From contig JACCPH010000048.1 of the NCBI GenBank assembly GCA_014183095.1, forward strand, positions 124,001 through 188,000: a stretch of 64,000 nt of DNA, written 5' to 3'. This document shows, piece by piece, positions 21,681 through 32,060 of this stretch (position 1 is its first letter; each line of letters starts with the position of its first letter). Made by a program: the position numbers and the translations under genes. The notes under the pieces are model-generated. The model saw only the letters and a list, made by a program, of their open reading frames with translations. It searched no databases and was not told where the DNA came from. This stretch comes from Harringtonia aguacate (Eukaryota > Ascomycota > Sordariomycetes > Ophiostomatales > Ophiostomataceae).

Positions 21681-23504
21681 TCATGCCTTTTCCGTCCCGG
21701 CCGCGGCGGCTGCTGCCCGCCGCTGGCGGGCCTCGTCCTTGTCGGCCTTTTTCTTGGCCAGACGCACGCGGCGGGCCTCGCGCCACTGGGGCCCCCAGCG
21801 GTAGACGGCCCAGAGCATGGGGGAGGTGAGGACGCAGAGGAGGGTCCAAAAAGTAAAGGTCCAGCCGCGGCCCATGGTCTGGAGCATGGGCTGCATGGCG
21901 GCCATGGCGCCGGCGCCACAGAGGCAGCGGACGAGGTTGACGGCGGCGACGGCGGTGGCGGGGGCCTGGGGGTAGAGGTCCATCATAAAGGTGTTGAGGA
22001 TGCTAAAGGAGCCGGTGATGGTGAGGCCAATGACAAAGACGAGCACGAGGGGGGCGGCGAGGGGCTGGCGGGCCTCGAGGACCCAGCCGTAGGCGACGAC
22101 GGCGCAGAAGCCGAGGGCCATCATGGGCACCATGGGCTGGAGGCGGGCGCGCTCGATGGGGAAGTGGGCGAGGTCGTCGCCGCGCTTGTAGTCGATGGTG
22201 AAGCCGATGCGGCGGGCGATGCGGCGGTAGTTCCAGTCGAGCACGTAGCCCTGGCCGAGCGCGGCCACGCAGCAGCCCACGCCGTAGGGCAGGTAGCAGA
22301 GGCCGATCTGCAGGTCGTTGAGCCCGTAGAGGTCGGCAAAGATGGTCGACAGCGACGCCACCGTGGTCATGAAGAGGATGTAGAGCATGGCCGTGTAGAA
22401 GAGGATGAGCGACAGGTCCTTTTCGAGCACGACGTAGAGCGTGCGCAGCGGGTTGGGGAAGCGCAGCCGGCGCGGCGCCGCCGGCTGCTGGCGCCGCCGC
22501 TGGGCCACCACGCTCGGCCAGGCCACGTCCAGCAGCGTGCGGTTGAGGGCGGGCGGGCGCAGGGCGCCGTTGCCGACGACGTTGCGCGACGTCTCGGGCA
22601 CGGTCAGCGCGTAGGGCACGAGGATGCAGCCGGACAGGATGCAGCAGAACCAGAAGATGGAGCGCCAGCCCAGGTACTCGGCCAGGATGCCGCCCAGCAC
22701 GGGGCTGATGGCCGGGCCCACGTTGATGCCCATGCCGACCACGCCCATGTACTTGCCGCGCTCGGCGCTCACCGTGATGTCGGCCACCACGGCGTAGCTC
22801 AGCGCCAGCGTGCCGCTGCTGCCGCCGCTCTGCAGCATGCGCAGCACCAGCAGCGCCGCGTAGTTGTCCTGCACGGCCAGCCCAATGTTGACAAACAGGT
22901 AGATGACCAGCGCGATCAGAAACGCCGGCCGCCGCCCCGCCATGTCGCCAAAGTCGCCAAACAGCGTCGGCGCAATGCCCTGCAGGATCATGTACGTCGT
23001 CAGCGTCAGGTTGATCAGGCTGACCGACACCCCCATGTCGGCCGCGATCGGCACCAGCGCCGGGAAGTAGATGTTGGCCGTCATCGGCGAGATGAAGCCC
23101 GTAATCGTCACCAGCCCCACAATGTACAGCTTCATCCGGTGCGAGAACACGCTGTACACCGGGCCGCTGGCCACCCGCGCCAGGCTCTCCGGGTCCGCGT
23201 TGTCCGGCGCCTGCCCCGACTCCACCGCCCCGGCCTGGCCCCGCGCCGCCGACAGCGAGCGGATCACCGCGCCCCCGTCATCGTCCGAGTCGTCCGAAAC
23301 CTCGTGGATTTCAGCCTCGGTGGCTGTGCTGCTGCCGTTGCTGCCGTTGCTGTTGCTGCCGTCGTGGTGGCTGTGCCGGAGGCTGCCGCTGTCGCTGGCT
23401 GCGGCCACGGAAACGGCCGTGTCTGCCGTCTTTTTGCCGGCTGCTTCTGTGTCGGCTACATCATGATCCGTCGCGGTGTGTGCAGAAGCCTCGAGATGGA
23501 CCAT
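21681..23504 (-). CDS. MFS drug:H+ antiporter, DHA1 family
   Basis: A single exon of 607 residues from ATG 23504, which sits in a GCCATGG context. Residues 1-130 are a cytosolic, acidic, Ser/Asn/His-rich tail. Twelve membrane segments follow. Family motifs are FISPMTANIYFPAL in helix 1, GDFGDMAGRRPAFL (loop 2-3, MFS motif A), SGTLALSYAVVADI and GKYMGVVGMGINVGPAISPVLGGILAEYLGWRSIFW (antiporter motif C region). The long central loop is Arg/Pro-rich and the C-terminus is very basic. DHA1 proteins export drugs, organic acids or polyamines across the plasma membrane in exchange for protons; the closest groups by eye are the QDR/AQR-type and citrate-exporter-like proteins. A TATATAAG-like box lies on the minus strand near 23610, about 100 bp upstream. 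Confidence 0.88.
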   Translation of the reverse strand: MVHLEASAHTATDHDVADTEAAGKKTADTAVSVAAASDSGSLRHSHHDGSNSNGSNGSSTATEAEIHEVSDDSDDDGGAVIRSLSAARGQAGAVESGQAPDNADPESLARVASGPVYSVFSHRMKLYIVGLVTITGFISPMTANIYFPALVPIAADMGVSVSLINLTLTTYMILQGIAPTLFGDFGDMAGRRPAFLIALVIYLFVNIGLAVQDNYAALLVLRMLQSGGSSGTLALSYAVVADITVSAERGKYMGVVGMGINVGPAISPVLGGILAEYLGWRSIFWFCCILSGCILVPYALTVPETSRNVVGNGALRPPALNRTLLDVAWPSVVAQRRRQQPAAPRRLRFPNPLRTLYVVLEKDLSLILFYTAMLYILFMTTVASLSTIFADLYGLNDLQIGLCYLPYGVGCCVAALGQGYVLDWNYRRIARRIGFTIDYKRGDDLAHFPIERARLQPMVPMMALGFCAVVAYGWVLEARQPLAAPLVLVFVIGLTITGSFSILNTFMMDLYPQAPATAVAAVNLVRCLCGAGAMAAMQPMLQTMGRGWTFTFWTLLCVLTSPMLWAVYRWGPQWREARRVRLAKKKADKDEARQRRAAAAAAGTEKA

Positions 23505-24645
23505 GGCGACATGGGACACTGCGTGTGGGTGGGGAAAGAAGTTGGAAATGAGACAAAAACGCCAGCGGAAAACGCCATCGGCCAAGACGGGGAAGCGGCC
23601 GGCGTCTTATATGTAGTGGATCTCGGCCCGGCGAGATTATCGGCCAGGGGCGGAGTCTACCCGGGGGGATTCTCCTCGCAATGGGAAAAATGCAGACATT
23701 TGCGCCACCAGAAACACTGCGATTGTGGCCATCCGCCGCATAGGCAATTCGTATCAGCACGAGACTCGAGGCAACAACATCCGCCAGCTTATTCCCGCGA
23801 GATGTCTCCCGCACTAGACCGCCTTCCCAAGACCTGCTCGGTATTATCTGATTACTACGCCTACTCGTATGCTCGTAGAGCTGCCAGACCGCTGTACCAG
23901 TCGTCATACCAGTCGTCATGCCGCTTCCGGAGCCATCCCCTCAGACCGACAGAGAAAAAGTCTGCCAAACATGCAGGAAGATGTCGGCGGAAGAACTGCC
24001 GGCGCTGTTTTGGTGGGACCCTGGCCAATGGGGTGCGCGACTTAGTCACGCCGTTGTGAACTACCGCTAGACCTCCGTTTGTGCGTCTCTTGTGCCAGCG
24101 CTATGCAAGACACACCGACACGGACGATAGGCGAGGGTAGTTGGTGTCTCTCCGCCAGCTGCGGTATCGGCGACACAGAAACCTCGTCAATGGGGCCGTC
24201 TGGTCCAGGTTATCAGGAAAGCTGATCAGCCATCCTTCGCAGTTCCAGTTCCACCTGCCCCCTGCATGCCAACTGGCGGTAGAGATAAGCGGCATCTGTG
24301 CGAATGCTTCGGGGCGCTTTCGGAAAGGCGCTTTCGGAAAGGCGAAAGAAACAGGAAAAAAGGGAAGGAACGATAGGTCGGTCCAGGGTGTATGGCACGT
24401 GCCACCGACAAGCTCCAGCCACAGCCGTTGGCGCTCAGCCACAGCCAATGAAATCGTGTTCCTGAAGCCACGATTAAGCTCCAGCGGAGAGAGCAAGAGC
24501 CTGCTGCACATTGCTCGACGAACAGCCGCCGCCCGCCGACGGACCGACATGCCAAGATAGGGAACATGCCAACGAGGCACGAGGCAGCAGCAGCAGGAGC
24601 AGCAGCAACAGCAGCAGCAGCATCCGCACACGCACCACCGCAACC
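23505..24645. other. Divergent promoter region, possible 50-codon ORF
   Basis: The stretch lies between the DHA1 gene (-) and the SNARE gene (+). An ATG-started frame at 23918-24070 (+) would encode 50 residues with a CQTC pair and a Trp-rich end (LFWWDPGQWG), but there is no other support and it is not called a gene. A CAG-rich repeat occupies about 24578-24622 in the SNARE 5' UTR. Confidence 0.5.
24578..24622 (+). repeat. CAG-rich trinucleotide repeat in 5' UTR
   Basis: Interrupted CAG units (with GAG and CAA variants) end about 25 bases upstream of the Ufe1 start codon, in its presumed 5' UTR. Confidence 0.8.
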
Positions 24646-25810
24646 ATGCACGCGCTGGACCTGACACCGGCCTTTAACGAGCTGCTAAAGCAGCGCGAGG
24701 GCCGGCCCACGACCAAGGCAACGTTCGACCCGGCCAAGACGGACGGGTTTCTCAAGGAGGCATACCGGATTGTGCGTGTTTGTTCGTTTCTTGTGCGCTT
24801 GCATGGCCTGTCGTCGCTGACTCTCTCAGAATGGCCACATTGCCACCCTCGCCCATCAGCTGCGCGACGTCCGGGCCGCCTACCTCTCGACGGCGCCGCC
24901 ACGACGCGTCCACCGCCGCAGCACGAACGGCGCCGGCGCCGGCGCCACCGACCACCACGCGCTGACCGACGCGCAGCGCGAGGACATTGACGGCAACGCC
25001 AAGCGGCTGCTGCGCGACCTCAATGCGTCCATCCGCGGCCTGGCCGAGGCCGAGGCGCTGCACCAGGAGACACAGCAGGCCCTGGTGCGGAAAAAGCTGG
25101 GCGGCGGCGGCGCCGTGCGGCTGCCCTTTGTGGGCGCCGCCCTGTCGCTGTCGCTGCCCGCCACGGCGCCCGCGGGCGAGCGCGCATCGGCCGAAGAGGC
25201 CCTGCGGCAGGCCGCCACGCACCGCGAGAGCATCCTGTGGTATCTGCGGCAGCGGCTGCAGGCGTGCGGGCGGGCGCAGCAGACCATGATGGAGGCGCGG
25301 CTGGCGCGCATGGTCGTGGAGACGACGGCGAGCCAGAAGCTGGTGGCTGCGGGGGTGGGCGTGTCATCTGGTCCAGGGTCGGGGTCAGGGTCAGCAGACT
25401 GGGCAGCCACCCAAGGAGGCACCCAATGGTCGTCCGCCCTCGACAGCCATGACACCCTCGCGACCTCACCGGCGCCCGATGCGGATCTTACAGCCGAGCA
25501 GCTGCAGATGTTTGAGCGGGGAAACCAGGACATGCTGCAGTACTACGAGACCACGCTCGACAAGGTGCGCGCCGCCGAGCAGTCGCTGGTCGAGATCTCT
25601 GAGCTGCAGACCATGCTCGTCGGCAACCTCGAGGTCCAGTCTGCCCATGTCGACCAGATGGTCGCCGACTCGGTCAACACGGCACAAAACGTCGCCCGCG
25701 GCAACCAGGAGCTCAAAAAGGCCCTCGCCCGCCCCAGCACCGCCCGCTACACATTCTACGCCGCCAGCGGGCTGTGTCTGTTTGTGGTCGTGTGGGACTT
25801 TTTTGTGTGA
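24646..25810 (+). CDS. ufe1: ER t-SNARE Ufe1/syntaxin 18
   Basis: Two exons (24646..24771, 24830..25810) give 368 residues; the intron is GTGCGT...TCTCAG in phase 0. The N-terminus, LDLTPAFNELLKQR, matches the syntaxin-18 N-terminal domain. A Gly/Ser-rich linker covers about 205-235. The SNARE motif spans about 268-335 (QMFERGNQDMLQYYETTLDKV through SELQTMLVGNLEVQS with the zero-layer Gln), and a single C-terminal membrane anchor covers about 347-366. Ufe1 is the Qa-SNARE on the ER for retrograde Golgi-to-ER vesicles and acts with Sec20, Use1 and Sec22. Length fits the fungal family. A Gly/Ala-rich insert near residue 75 is low complexity. Confidence 0.88.
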
Positions 25811-27258
25811 TTTGTGCCCGTGTTTTTTTTGTGTCAATGTGACGTACCGTAAAAAGGTAAAAAAAAAAAGAGGATACCAAGAAAAAAAAGAAAAAAAAAA
25901 AGATACAAAGAAAAGGTACGGAGGAAACCCGGCGTTGTCGGCGGAGCTTGCAGCGACAGCCTGCTATTTTTTTTATTTTTTTTATTTTCTGCATCTAAAA
26001 TACTTGAATGCGACACGGGTTTTGTCGCGCTCTGGGGTTTCCCCATCAGTCCCCCCGTCGTGTCTCCATCTGCTCGGGTGGCCGGGCATGGGCTTTCCCT
26101 TGCACCGACTTTTTTGCGTCGGTGCTGCGCTGATGCTCCCTTGTGCAGTCGACTTTGTCCATATCTTTGCACCCAGGCATGGGCGCGGCCGTGCAATCTA
26201 TACAGTCCACTGCTGTGGGCACTGTATTGCTCGTACAGGTATCTTGTATGTACTCTTCCTGCGCACTTTGGTGGTCCGCCTATTACGACACTAAGGCGCG
26301 ATACCTCGGCGTGTCGTGTGTCGGCTCTCCTGACTTTGGGGTGCTGTGGCAAGAGCCCAGAGCTTCACATGCCCGTGCCTTGCCATTATATGAGCCTCCC
26401 CATTTCCGACCCTTTCATTCATGCCACCCCTTTCCTCTTTTCCCTCCTCTTTTCGCCTTTTGCCTTGCTCTTGTCTCCGTGCAACATTCCCCGCTGACTC
26501 ACTGTGATGACGCCTGCCATCTCAGATCATTAATCGCGTCACCCGTCCGCCTCCCTGTGCGACAGATTGGCTCCAGGTGGCCTCATTTTGCAAAAATCCG
26601 CCGATTCTGCCTGGGGGGCTCCTTTTGTTTGGTCGCCCTGCTTCATTTCCCCCCCCTTTCATCCTTTGGGCATACCGGACCACCGGCTTTTGTAGAAGGC
26701 GCTTTTTCCATTCCGTTATCTCATTTTTACTCTATTTTCGGTCTATTTGCCCATTTTTTACCTATCGCGTTTTTTTCTTTGATCTCTCCGTTTTTTTATC
26801 TACCCCCCACGTTAACGCGGCGCTGGGTCTCTCATTTGGGGTCTGTCTCTGGTCACTCCTGCTCGTGTTCCTGCAGCGTCACACACACCGGTCAGCTGGT
26901 TTACTCCGCCCTAGCGGATAGCTTCCAGCTCACCCCCCCCCTTCCCCCCCCCTCCCCTTTTCCCCCTCCCCCCGGCGGAAACTGATTATCCCGTAAAAAA
27001 TATACCTGGCCGTGAGGCGTACACGGGCTGTGCTCCTTCTCTTACGTCCCTCTTACGATGCACAAAATGCAGTCAAACATGGGGTCCACTTTACTCTCCG
27101 CTCCTTCCTCTTATACCTCTTCCCCCTCATATCTCGCTGCCCCCTCATCGCAGACGGAGCCCGAGTCCTCAACTCCTCCATCTGCCTCTCCTGCCTCGTC
27201 TCCTGTTTCCTCACCTGCTTCGACTGCTGCCACGAGACTGCAGCACATTGCAAAACAC
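25811..27258. other. Intergenic, pyrimidine-rich promoter of the aminotransferase
   Basis: A/T homopolymers at 25855-25990 mark the SNARE 3' end, and long C/T-rich blocks (about 26390-26960) fit a fungal promoter. Frames crossing it (26143-26985) are Phe/Pro/Ser-rich reads of pyrimidine tracts without family signal. An in-frame upstream ATG at 27058 could extend the aminotransferase by 67 Ser/Pro-rich residues. Confidence 0.55.
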
Positions 27259-28827
27259 ATGGCGACGTCCGAGCCTACCCCCACGAGCTTCCCGCCCGAG
27301 GCCGTGCCCCAAGCTCCTGAAGATGCTCTTTTTGGGCTGATGCGGCTCTACCGCGCAGACACCGACGAGCACAAGGTCGACCTGGTTTGTTGCCCCCCCT
27401 GCTGGCGATATTTCTGATTTAGGGGTTTCAGGACCTGTGCTGACCTCCAGGGCATCGGTGCCTACAGAGATGATAACGGCAAGCCTTGGGTGCTGCCTGT
27501 TGTGCGCAAGGTGAGCGCTAAAACCCTGACCATTGCGTGCGAAGCCATTCGCCATTTTTTTATTTTTTATTTTTTTTAGAGTTTTTTTTTTTTTTTCCCT
27601 TCTTCCCCCACCTACCAACCCCAGACCCCAAACCAAGATGCGCTCCCCCCTAAAAAAAAAAGCAACCCCCTCACTACACCGAGATAACACCGCAAGTCCC
27701 CGATAAACCCAGAGTTTTCACCCTGCTGACCTGACCGACGCGGTGCACAGGCGGACGCCATTATCCACAACGACCCCAGCGTCAACCACGAGTACCTGCC
27801 CATCGCTGGCCTGGCCTCGTTCACGAGCAAAGCGGCAGAGCTGATTCTCGGCACTTCGTCGCCCGCCATTGCACAGAATCGGGTCATCTCTGTCCAGACT
27901 ATCTCCGGTACCGGCGCTGTCCACTTGGGCTCCCTCTTCCTAGCCAAGTTTTATCATGGCAACCAGACGGTGTACCTGTCCAACCCCACCTGGGCCAACC
28001 ACAAGCAGATCATGTCCAATGTGGGCCTGTCGACGGCGGTGTACCCCTACTTTGACAAGAATACGCGGGGCCTCGACTTTGACGGCATGCAAGCCGCTAT
28101 CGAGGCGGCCCCGGACCACTCGGTGATCCTGCTGCACGCGTGCGCCCACAACCCGACGGGTGTCGACCCCACACCCGAGCAGTGGCGCCAGCTGGCGGAG
28201 CAGATGCGCCGCAAGCAGCACCTGCCCTTCTTCGACTGTGCCTACCAGGGCTTCGCCTCGGGCGACCTCAACAAGGACGCGGCGGCGCTGCGCTACTTTG
28301 TCGACCAGGGCTTTGAGATGCTGATTGCGCAGTCGTTTGCCAAGAACTTTGGCCTCTACGGCGAGCGCACGGGCTGCTTCCACTTTGTGGCGGCGCCCAC
28401 GGGCCCTTCGACGGCCGACACGGTCAGCCGCGTGGCCTCGCAGGTAGCGGTGCTGCAGCGGTCGGAGATCTCGAACCCGCCCATCTACGGCGCGCGGGTC
28501 GCCAGCACCGTGCTCAACGACCCGGCCCTGTTCCACGAGTGGGAGCTGAACCTGCACACCATGTCGGGGCGCATCATGGGCATGCGGCAGGTGCTGCGGT
28601 CGAAGCTGGAGGAGCTGGGCACGCCGGGCACGTGGAACCACATCACCGACCAGATCGGCATGTTTTCGTTTACGGGCCTGAGCGAAGAGCAGGTGCGCAT
28701 GCTGCGCGAGGACTACCACGTGTACATGACCAAGAACGGCCGCATCAGCATGGCCGGCCTGAACACGCACAACGTTGAGTACTTTGCCACGGCAGTGGAC
28801 AAGGTAGTCCGGGCGACGACGCTGTGA
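27259..28827 (+). CDS. Aspartate aminotransferase (probably cytosolic)
   Basis: Three exons (27259..27384, 27451..27510, 27751..28827) give 420 residues, the normal length for class-I aspartate aminotransferase. The joins give HKVDL-GIGAYRDDNGKPWVLPVVRK-ADAIIHNDPSVNHEYLP. The PLP site SFAKNFGLYGERTG has its Schiff-base Lys at about residue 260. NPTGVDPTPEQW, the FFDCAYQGFASGD aspartate and a C-terminal GRISMAGLN segment are also present. It interconverts aspartate/2-oxoglutarate and oxaloacetate/glutamate with PLP. ATG 27259 has an ACATGG context and gives the family N-terminus; no Arg-rich mitochondrial presequence is visible. The in-frame ATG at 27058 would add a Ser/Pro-rich tail that I consider 5' UTR. 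The second intron (240 bp) holds T-runs. Confidence 0.92.
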
Positions 28828-29249
28828 GGGCGTGGGTCGCACTCTGTGCGTGTTCGCGTGTGCGAACTCATGTGACGTCTGACTGGCGTCTGCTGTCTCG
28901 GGTGTTTTGTTTTTGTTTTTCAACGTTTTTAACGCGTAACGCTTACTCTCCATTTTGCTCGACGTTTACATTTGCCATTTCATATGCTACCGGAAAAGGA
29001 AGATAAAAACCATAGAGATTCTTTGGGGGGGAGGGTGATTCACTCGGGACGGTGTGTGCTTTTTTTATTGCTTCTTTTTTTCACATCATTGTCATCGTCG
29101 TTGCGGTTTCATGGCAAATCAACGCAGCAGGAAATACAAACAAGTCTCCATAGGCCGGTTTCCGTGACAGGAAACCAGGCCGCTGTCATAATACCAATCC
29201 CTTTTTTCTGCCCACAAGACGTCCCTCCCTCGTATTTGACGGCTCTTGC
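28828..29249. other. Convergent intergenic stretch
   Basis: The 3' ends of the aminotransferase (+) and the basic nuclear-type gene (-) meet here. T-rich tracts at 28905-28930 and 29060-29080 fit polyadenylation regions. No gene is seen. Confidence 0.6.
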
Positions 29250-29825
29250 CTAGAGCCCGGCATCGTCCATCTCTTCCTTGATCTCCGTCTTGGTCTCTGT
29301 GGCCCTGTCGTCAAAGTTCTGAGCGGAGTCGTCTCCGCCCTCCCCGCCCTCTTCGCCTTGGGCGGCTTCGATCCGCGGTTTCTTCGCCGACGGCGGCGCC
29401 GATGCAGCCAGCTCGTCGTCGTCGTCATTCTCGTTTGGAGAAGCAGCCGCAGCAGCAGCCGCCGCCTTGCGCTTGCGTCCGCCCGTCGCCTTCTTGGCCG
29501 GCGACTTGGCCGGCGACTTGACCGGCGACGTGCCGCCGGCCTCGTTCCTGGCCGCACCGTTGCCGTCGCTGTACAGCCCGAGCTTCTTCTTGAGCCGGTA
29601 CCAGGAGTCCATGGCGCTCTTGGGCGTCGACAAGCCAGCGGCGGCGGCCATCTTGGGGTAGTCGAGCTGGCAAGTCAGCGGTGGCGGACAGACAAAGAGA
29701 CAAAGAGACAGACAACCAGAACACACCTTGGGCTCACCCCCGCGGAAGCACTGGACGGCGAGCACGAGCAGTTCGGTATCGCGAGGACTGAGCTCGGACA
29801 GTGCGATGGGCGTGCTGGGGGCCAT
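29250..29825 (-). CDS. Small basic protein with Myb/SANT-like N-terminal domain
   Basis: Two exons on the complement (29727..29825, 29250..29666) give 171 residues; the intron is GTGTGT...TGCCAG in phase 0 and joins GGEPK to LDYPKMAAAAG. Residues 1-60 (SPRDTELLVLAVQCF, then LDYPKMAAAAGLSTPKSAMDSWYRLKKKLG) form a helical fold common to many uncharacterised fungal nuclear proteins, resembling a Myb/SANT or winged-helix unit. Residues 75-110 are SPVKSPAKSPAKKATGGRKRK, like histone H1 tails and a nuclear-localisation signal. The C-terminus is acidic. Function is unknown; chromatin association is inference. Confidence 0.75.
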   Translation of the reverse strand: MAPSTPIALSELSPRDTELLVLAVQCFRGGEPKVCSGCLSLCLFVCPPPLTCQLDYPKMAAAAGLSTPKSAMDSWYRLKKKLGLYSDGNGAARNEAGGTSPVKSPAKSPAKKATGGRKRKAAAAAAAASPNENDDDDELAASAPPSAKKPRIEAAQGEEGGEGGDDSAQNFDDRATETKTEIKEEMDDAGL

Positions 29826-30292
29826 TTTATTTTTCTGTTGTGTATATGTTTTTGGAGAGTGCTTTGATTTTGGAGAGTGCTTGGTCAAGAGTGCAGAAGA
29901 CGACAACTGCAAACTTGTTTGTATGGCGACACCGACCTACTGTTGCCCAGGGTGATGCTCGTCTGATATGTCTGATGTGGTGTAGAGGAGCGGACAGCGT
30001 CGGTCCGAAGAGGTGCGAGCAGGAGGTCAAGATCAGATAGAAGGCCCCAAGCGGTTCAAGTAAGGTGCTGACGAGTGTGAGACAAAAGTGAATGCAAGGT
30101 CAGCCGCACAAATGTGGGTACGAAAGGCCGGTAGAGAGTGAATGGAAGAGTGAATGCGGAAGAGGAACAAGATGCAAAAGAGAATGAAATTGTAGCGAAA
30201 TGCAGATGAGTCGAGGTAGGCGCCAGTCACAGAAGCGATTGTACGAAAAATAAATTCATAACTTTTACGGACTCTATGAACGGTCTGACCGC
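29826..30292. other. Promoter of the basic protein gene and permease 3' UTR
   Basis: About 470 bp between two minus-strand genes. It should hold the 5' flank of the 29.8-kb gene and the 3' end of the permease. No further gene is seen. Confidence 0.55.
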
Positions 30293-31948
30293 CTAGTCGA
30301 GAATGTGCCGGGCCGCCCGGAAGAGGGCGTGGCGCTTCGGCTTGGGGGCGGCCTCGAGGTCGTAGTCTTCGAGGGCCTGGATGCGGTCGAGGCCGGTGTC
30401 GAGGTCGACGTGGGCGGGGGGGATGAACCAGGGCTCGTGGCGGTGGACGAGGCGGTGGCCGGCATAAAAGGCGAGGAAGACGGGGAGGCCGATGTAGGCG
30501 GTGAGGAAGGAGGAGGTGGACCAGTGGCCGGGGAAAAAGACGGAGAAGCCGTTGAGCAGCATGAGGCAGGCGAAAAAGCCGATGCAGGCGTAGGCGCCGT
30601 AGGGCTGGAGGCGGGAGTGGAAGGGCAGGTCGGTGACGCTGATGCCTTGGGCGGCGCAGGCACGGCGGAAGCGCAGCAGGATGATGCTGCAGCAGATCCA
30701 CGACGTGAAGCCGGCGGTGGTGGTGAGGCTGACGAACCAGTTGAAGACGGTGGAGACGTCGGCGGCGACGTTCATGTAGGCGAGCAGGCCAAAGAGGGCG
30801 CTGGCGGCGACGGCGTAGATGGGGAGGCCCCAGCGGGTGCAGCGGGCAAAGAGGGCGGGGGCGTTGCCGGCCTTGGCGAGCGAGTAGAGCGAGCGGCTGG
30901 ACATGTAGAGGTACGAGTTGCCCGAGGACCAGGCGGACACGATGATGCCGCCGTTGATGACCGAGTCGAGCGCCGGGATGCCGGCCTGCTTGATGGCAAT
31001 GACCCAGGGGGAGGCAGCGGCGCCGTGGCCGCCGTCGACGAGGCCGGGCGCGTTGCTGCGGCAGATGATGCCGATGGCGAGCACGCCGAGCACGTAAAAG
31101 GTGATGAGGCGCCAGATGAACGTGTGGGCGGCCCGTGGCAGGTTCTTGCGGGGGGCGTGCATCTCGCCGCCGGTGATGACGATGAGCTCGGGACCAAAGT
31201 TGAAGGAGAAGACGGAGAAGCAGATGGCGTAGATAAAAGCGCAGAAGCGGCCGCCGGCCCCGCCGACGAGGTAGGCGTTCATGGCGCCCGGGTCGCGCCA
31301 GTAGGTGAAGCCCAGGCGGCTGGTTTGCGAGGCGGCGCCTCCCAGACACAGCACCACCGACAGCACCAGCAGGCCCATAATCATAAACACCTTGATGGAG
31401 GCGAACCAGAACTCGGACTCGGCGTAGACGCCGACGGGGGCCAGGTTGAGGCACACAATGACGAGCAGCAGCACCGTGATCCACACCGCCGTCGACACCG
31501 TGTTGGGCCAGTAGTCGATGACCAGCGCGGCCGCCGTGATCTCGTAGGCCACCAGGATGCCAAACGAGTAAAAGTACAGCCAGCCCATGGCGAAGCCCAG
31601 GCTGCTCGACGCGAAGCGCGAGCCGTAAAAGGCCATCGAGGACCCCGGGATCGGCAGGTACGCGCTCACCTCGGTCGTCGCCGTCACAATCAGGTACACA
31701 AACACGCAGATGGCGCTGTAGGCCAGCAGCAGGTTCAGCGGCCCCGCCACCGCCAGCGCCTGGCCAATGCCCACAAACAGGCCCGTGCCAATGGTGCCGC
31801 CAATGGCAATCATTTGCGCGTGGCGGCTCTTGATGCTGCGCTTGGTCTCGCGCACGACGCCCTCCTGCACCTCGCCCATGGAGGCGTCGGCCTTTTTCAT
31901 GTCCGCGAGGACGGCGCCGGTGCCGTTGTCTTCGATGTCGGACTTCAT
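30293..31948 (-). CDS. Amino-acid permease, YAT family (APC superfamily)
   Basis: A single exon of 551 residues from ATG 31948. The start of helix 1 carries the fungal permease signature SRHAQMIAIGGTIGTGLFVGIG. Other family blocks are YLPIPGSSMAFYGSRFASSSLGFAMGW, the FNFGPELIVITGGEMHAPRKNLPRA helix-6 region and SSGNSYLYMSSRSLYSLAKAGNAP. Twelve membrane helices fit with short cytosolic tails. YAT permeases import amino acids with protons at the plasma membrane; relatives include general, GABA and proline carriers, and the substrate cannot be assigned. A minus-strand TATATAAG box near 32053-32060 lies about 105 bp upstream of the ATG, so transcription start is well placed. Confidence 0.92.
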   Translation of the reverse strand: MKSDIEDNGTGAVLADMKKADASMGEVQEGVVRETKRSIKSRHAQMIAIGGTIGTGLFVGIGQALAVAGPLNLLLAYSAICVFVYLIVTATTEVSAYLPIPGSSMAFYGSRFASSSLGFAMGWLYFYSFGILVAYEITAAALVIDYWPNTVSTAVWITVLLLVIVCLNLAPVGVYAESEFWFASIKVFMIMGLLVLSVVLCLGGAASQTSRLGFTYWRDPGAMNAYLVGGAGGRFCAFIYAICFSVFSFNFGPELIVITGGEMHAPRKNLPRAAHTFIWRLITFYVLGVLAIGIICRSNAPGLVDGGHGAAASPWVIAIKQAGIPALDSVINGGIIVSAWSSGNSYLYMSSRSLYSLAKAGNAPALFARCTRWGLPIYAVAASALFGLLAYMNVAADVSTVFNWFVSLTTTAGFTSWICCSIILLRFRRACAAQGISVTDLPFHSRLQPYGAYACIGFFACLMLLNGFSVFFPGHWSTSSFLTAYIGLPVFLAFYAGHRLVHRHEPWFIPPAHVDLDTGLDRIQALEDYDLEAAPKPKRHALFRAARHILD

Positions 31949-32051
31949 GGTGGGTGCAGTGGGCGGGATGACGGGAAAATGGAACGAAGAGGAAGGGCTG
32001 GTCCTGTGCCAGCATCCACGGCCAGCACAGTGGCGAGGGAAGCCCTCCTCT

Positions 32052-32060
32052 TATATAGGC
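32052..32060 (-). promoter_or_regulatory. Probable TATA box of the permease gene
   Basis: The string CTATATAAG on the minus strand lies about 105 bp upstream of the permease start codon, a usual distance for a fungal TATA element. Position and sequence only; no expression evidence. Confidence 0.5.

Noticed and set aside
22164..24059. 631-codon frame on the plus strand
   Set aside because: It is the antisense shadow of the DHA1 transporter gene: His/Arg/Gly-rich with no domain.
26143..26985. 280-codon frame rich in Phe, Pro and Ser
   Set aside because: It reads through pyrimidine-rich promoter DNA; no start context, domain or conservation signal.
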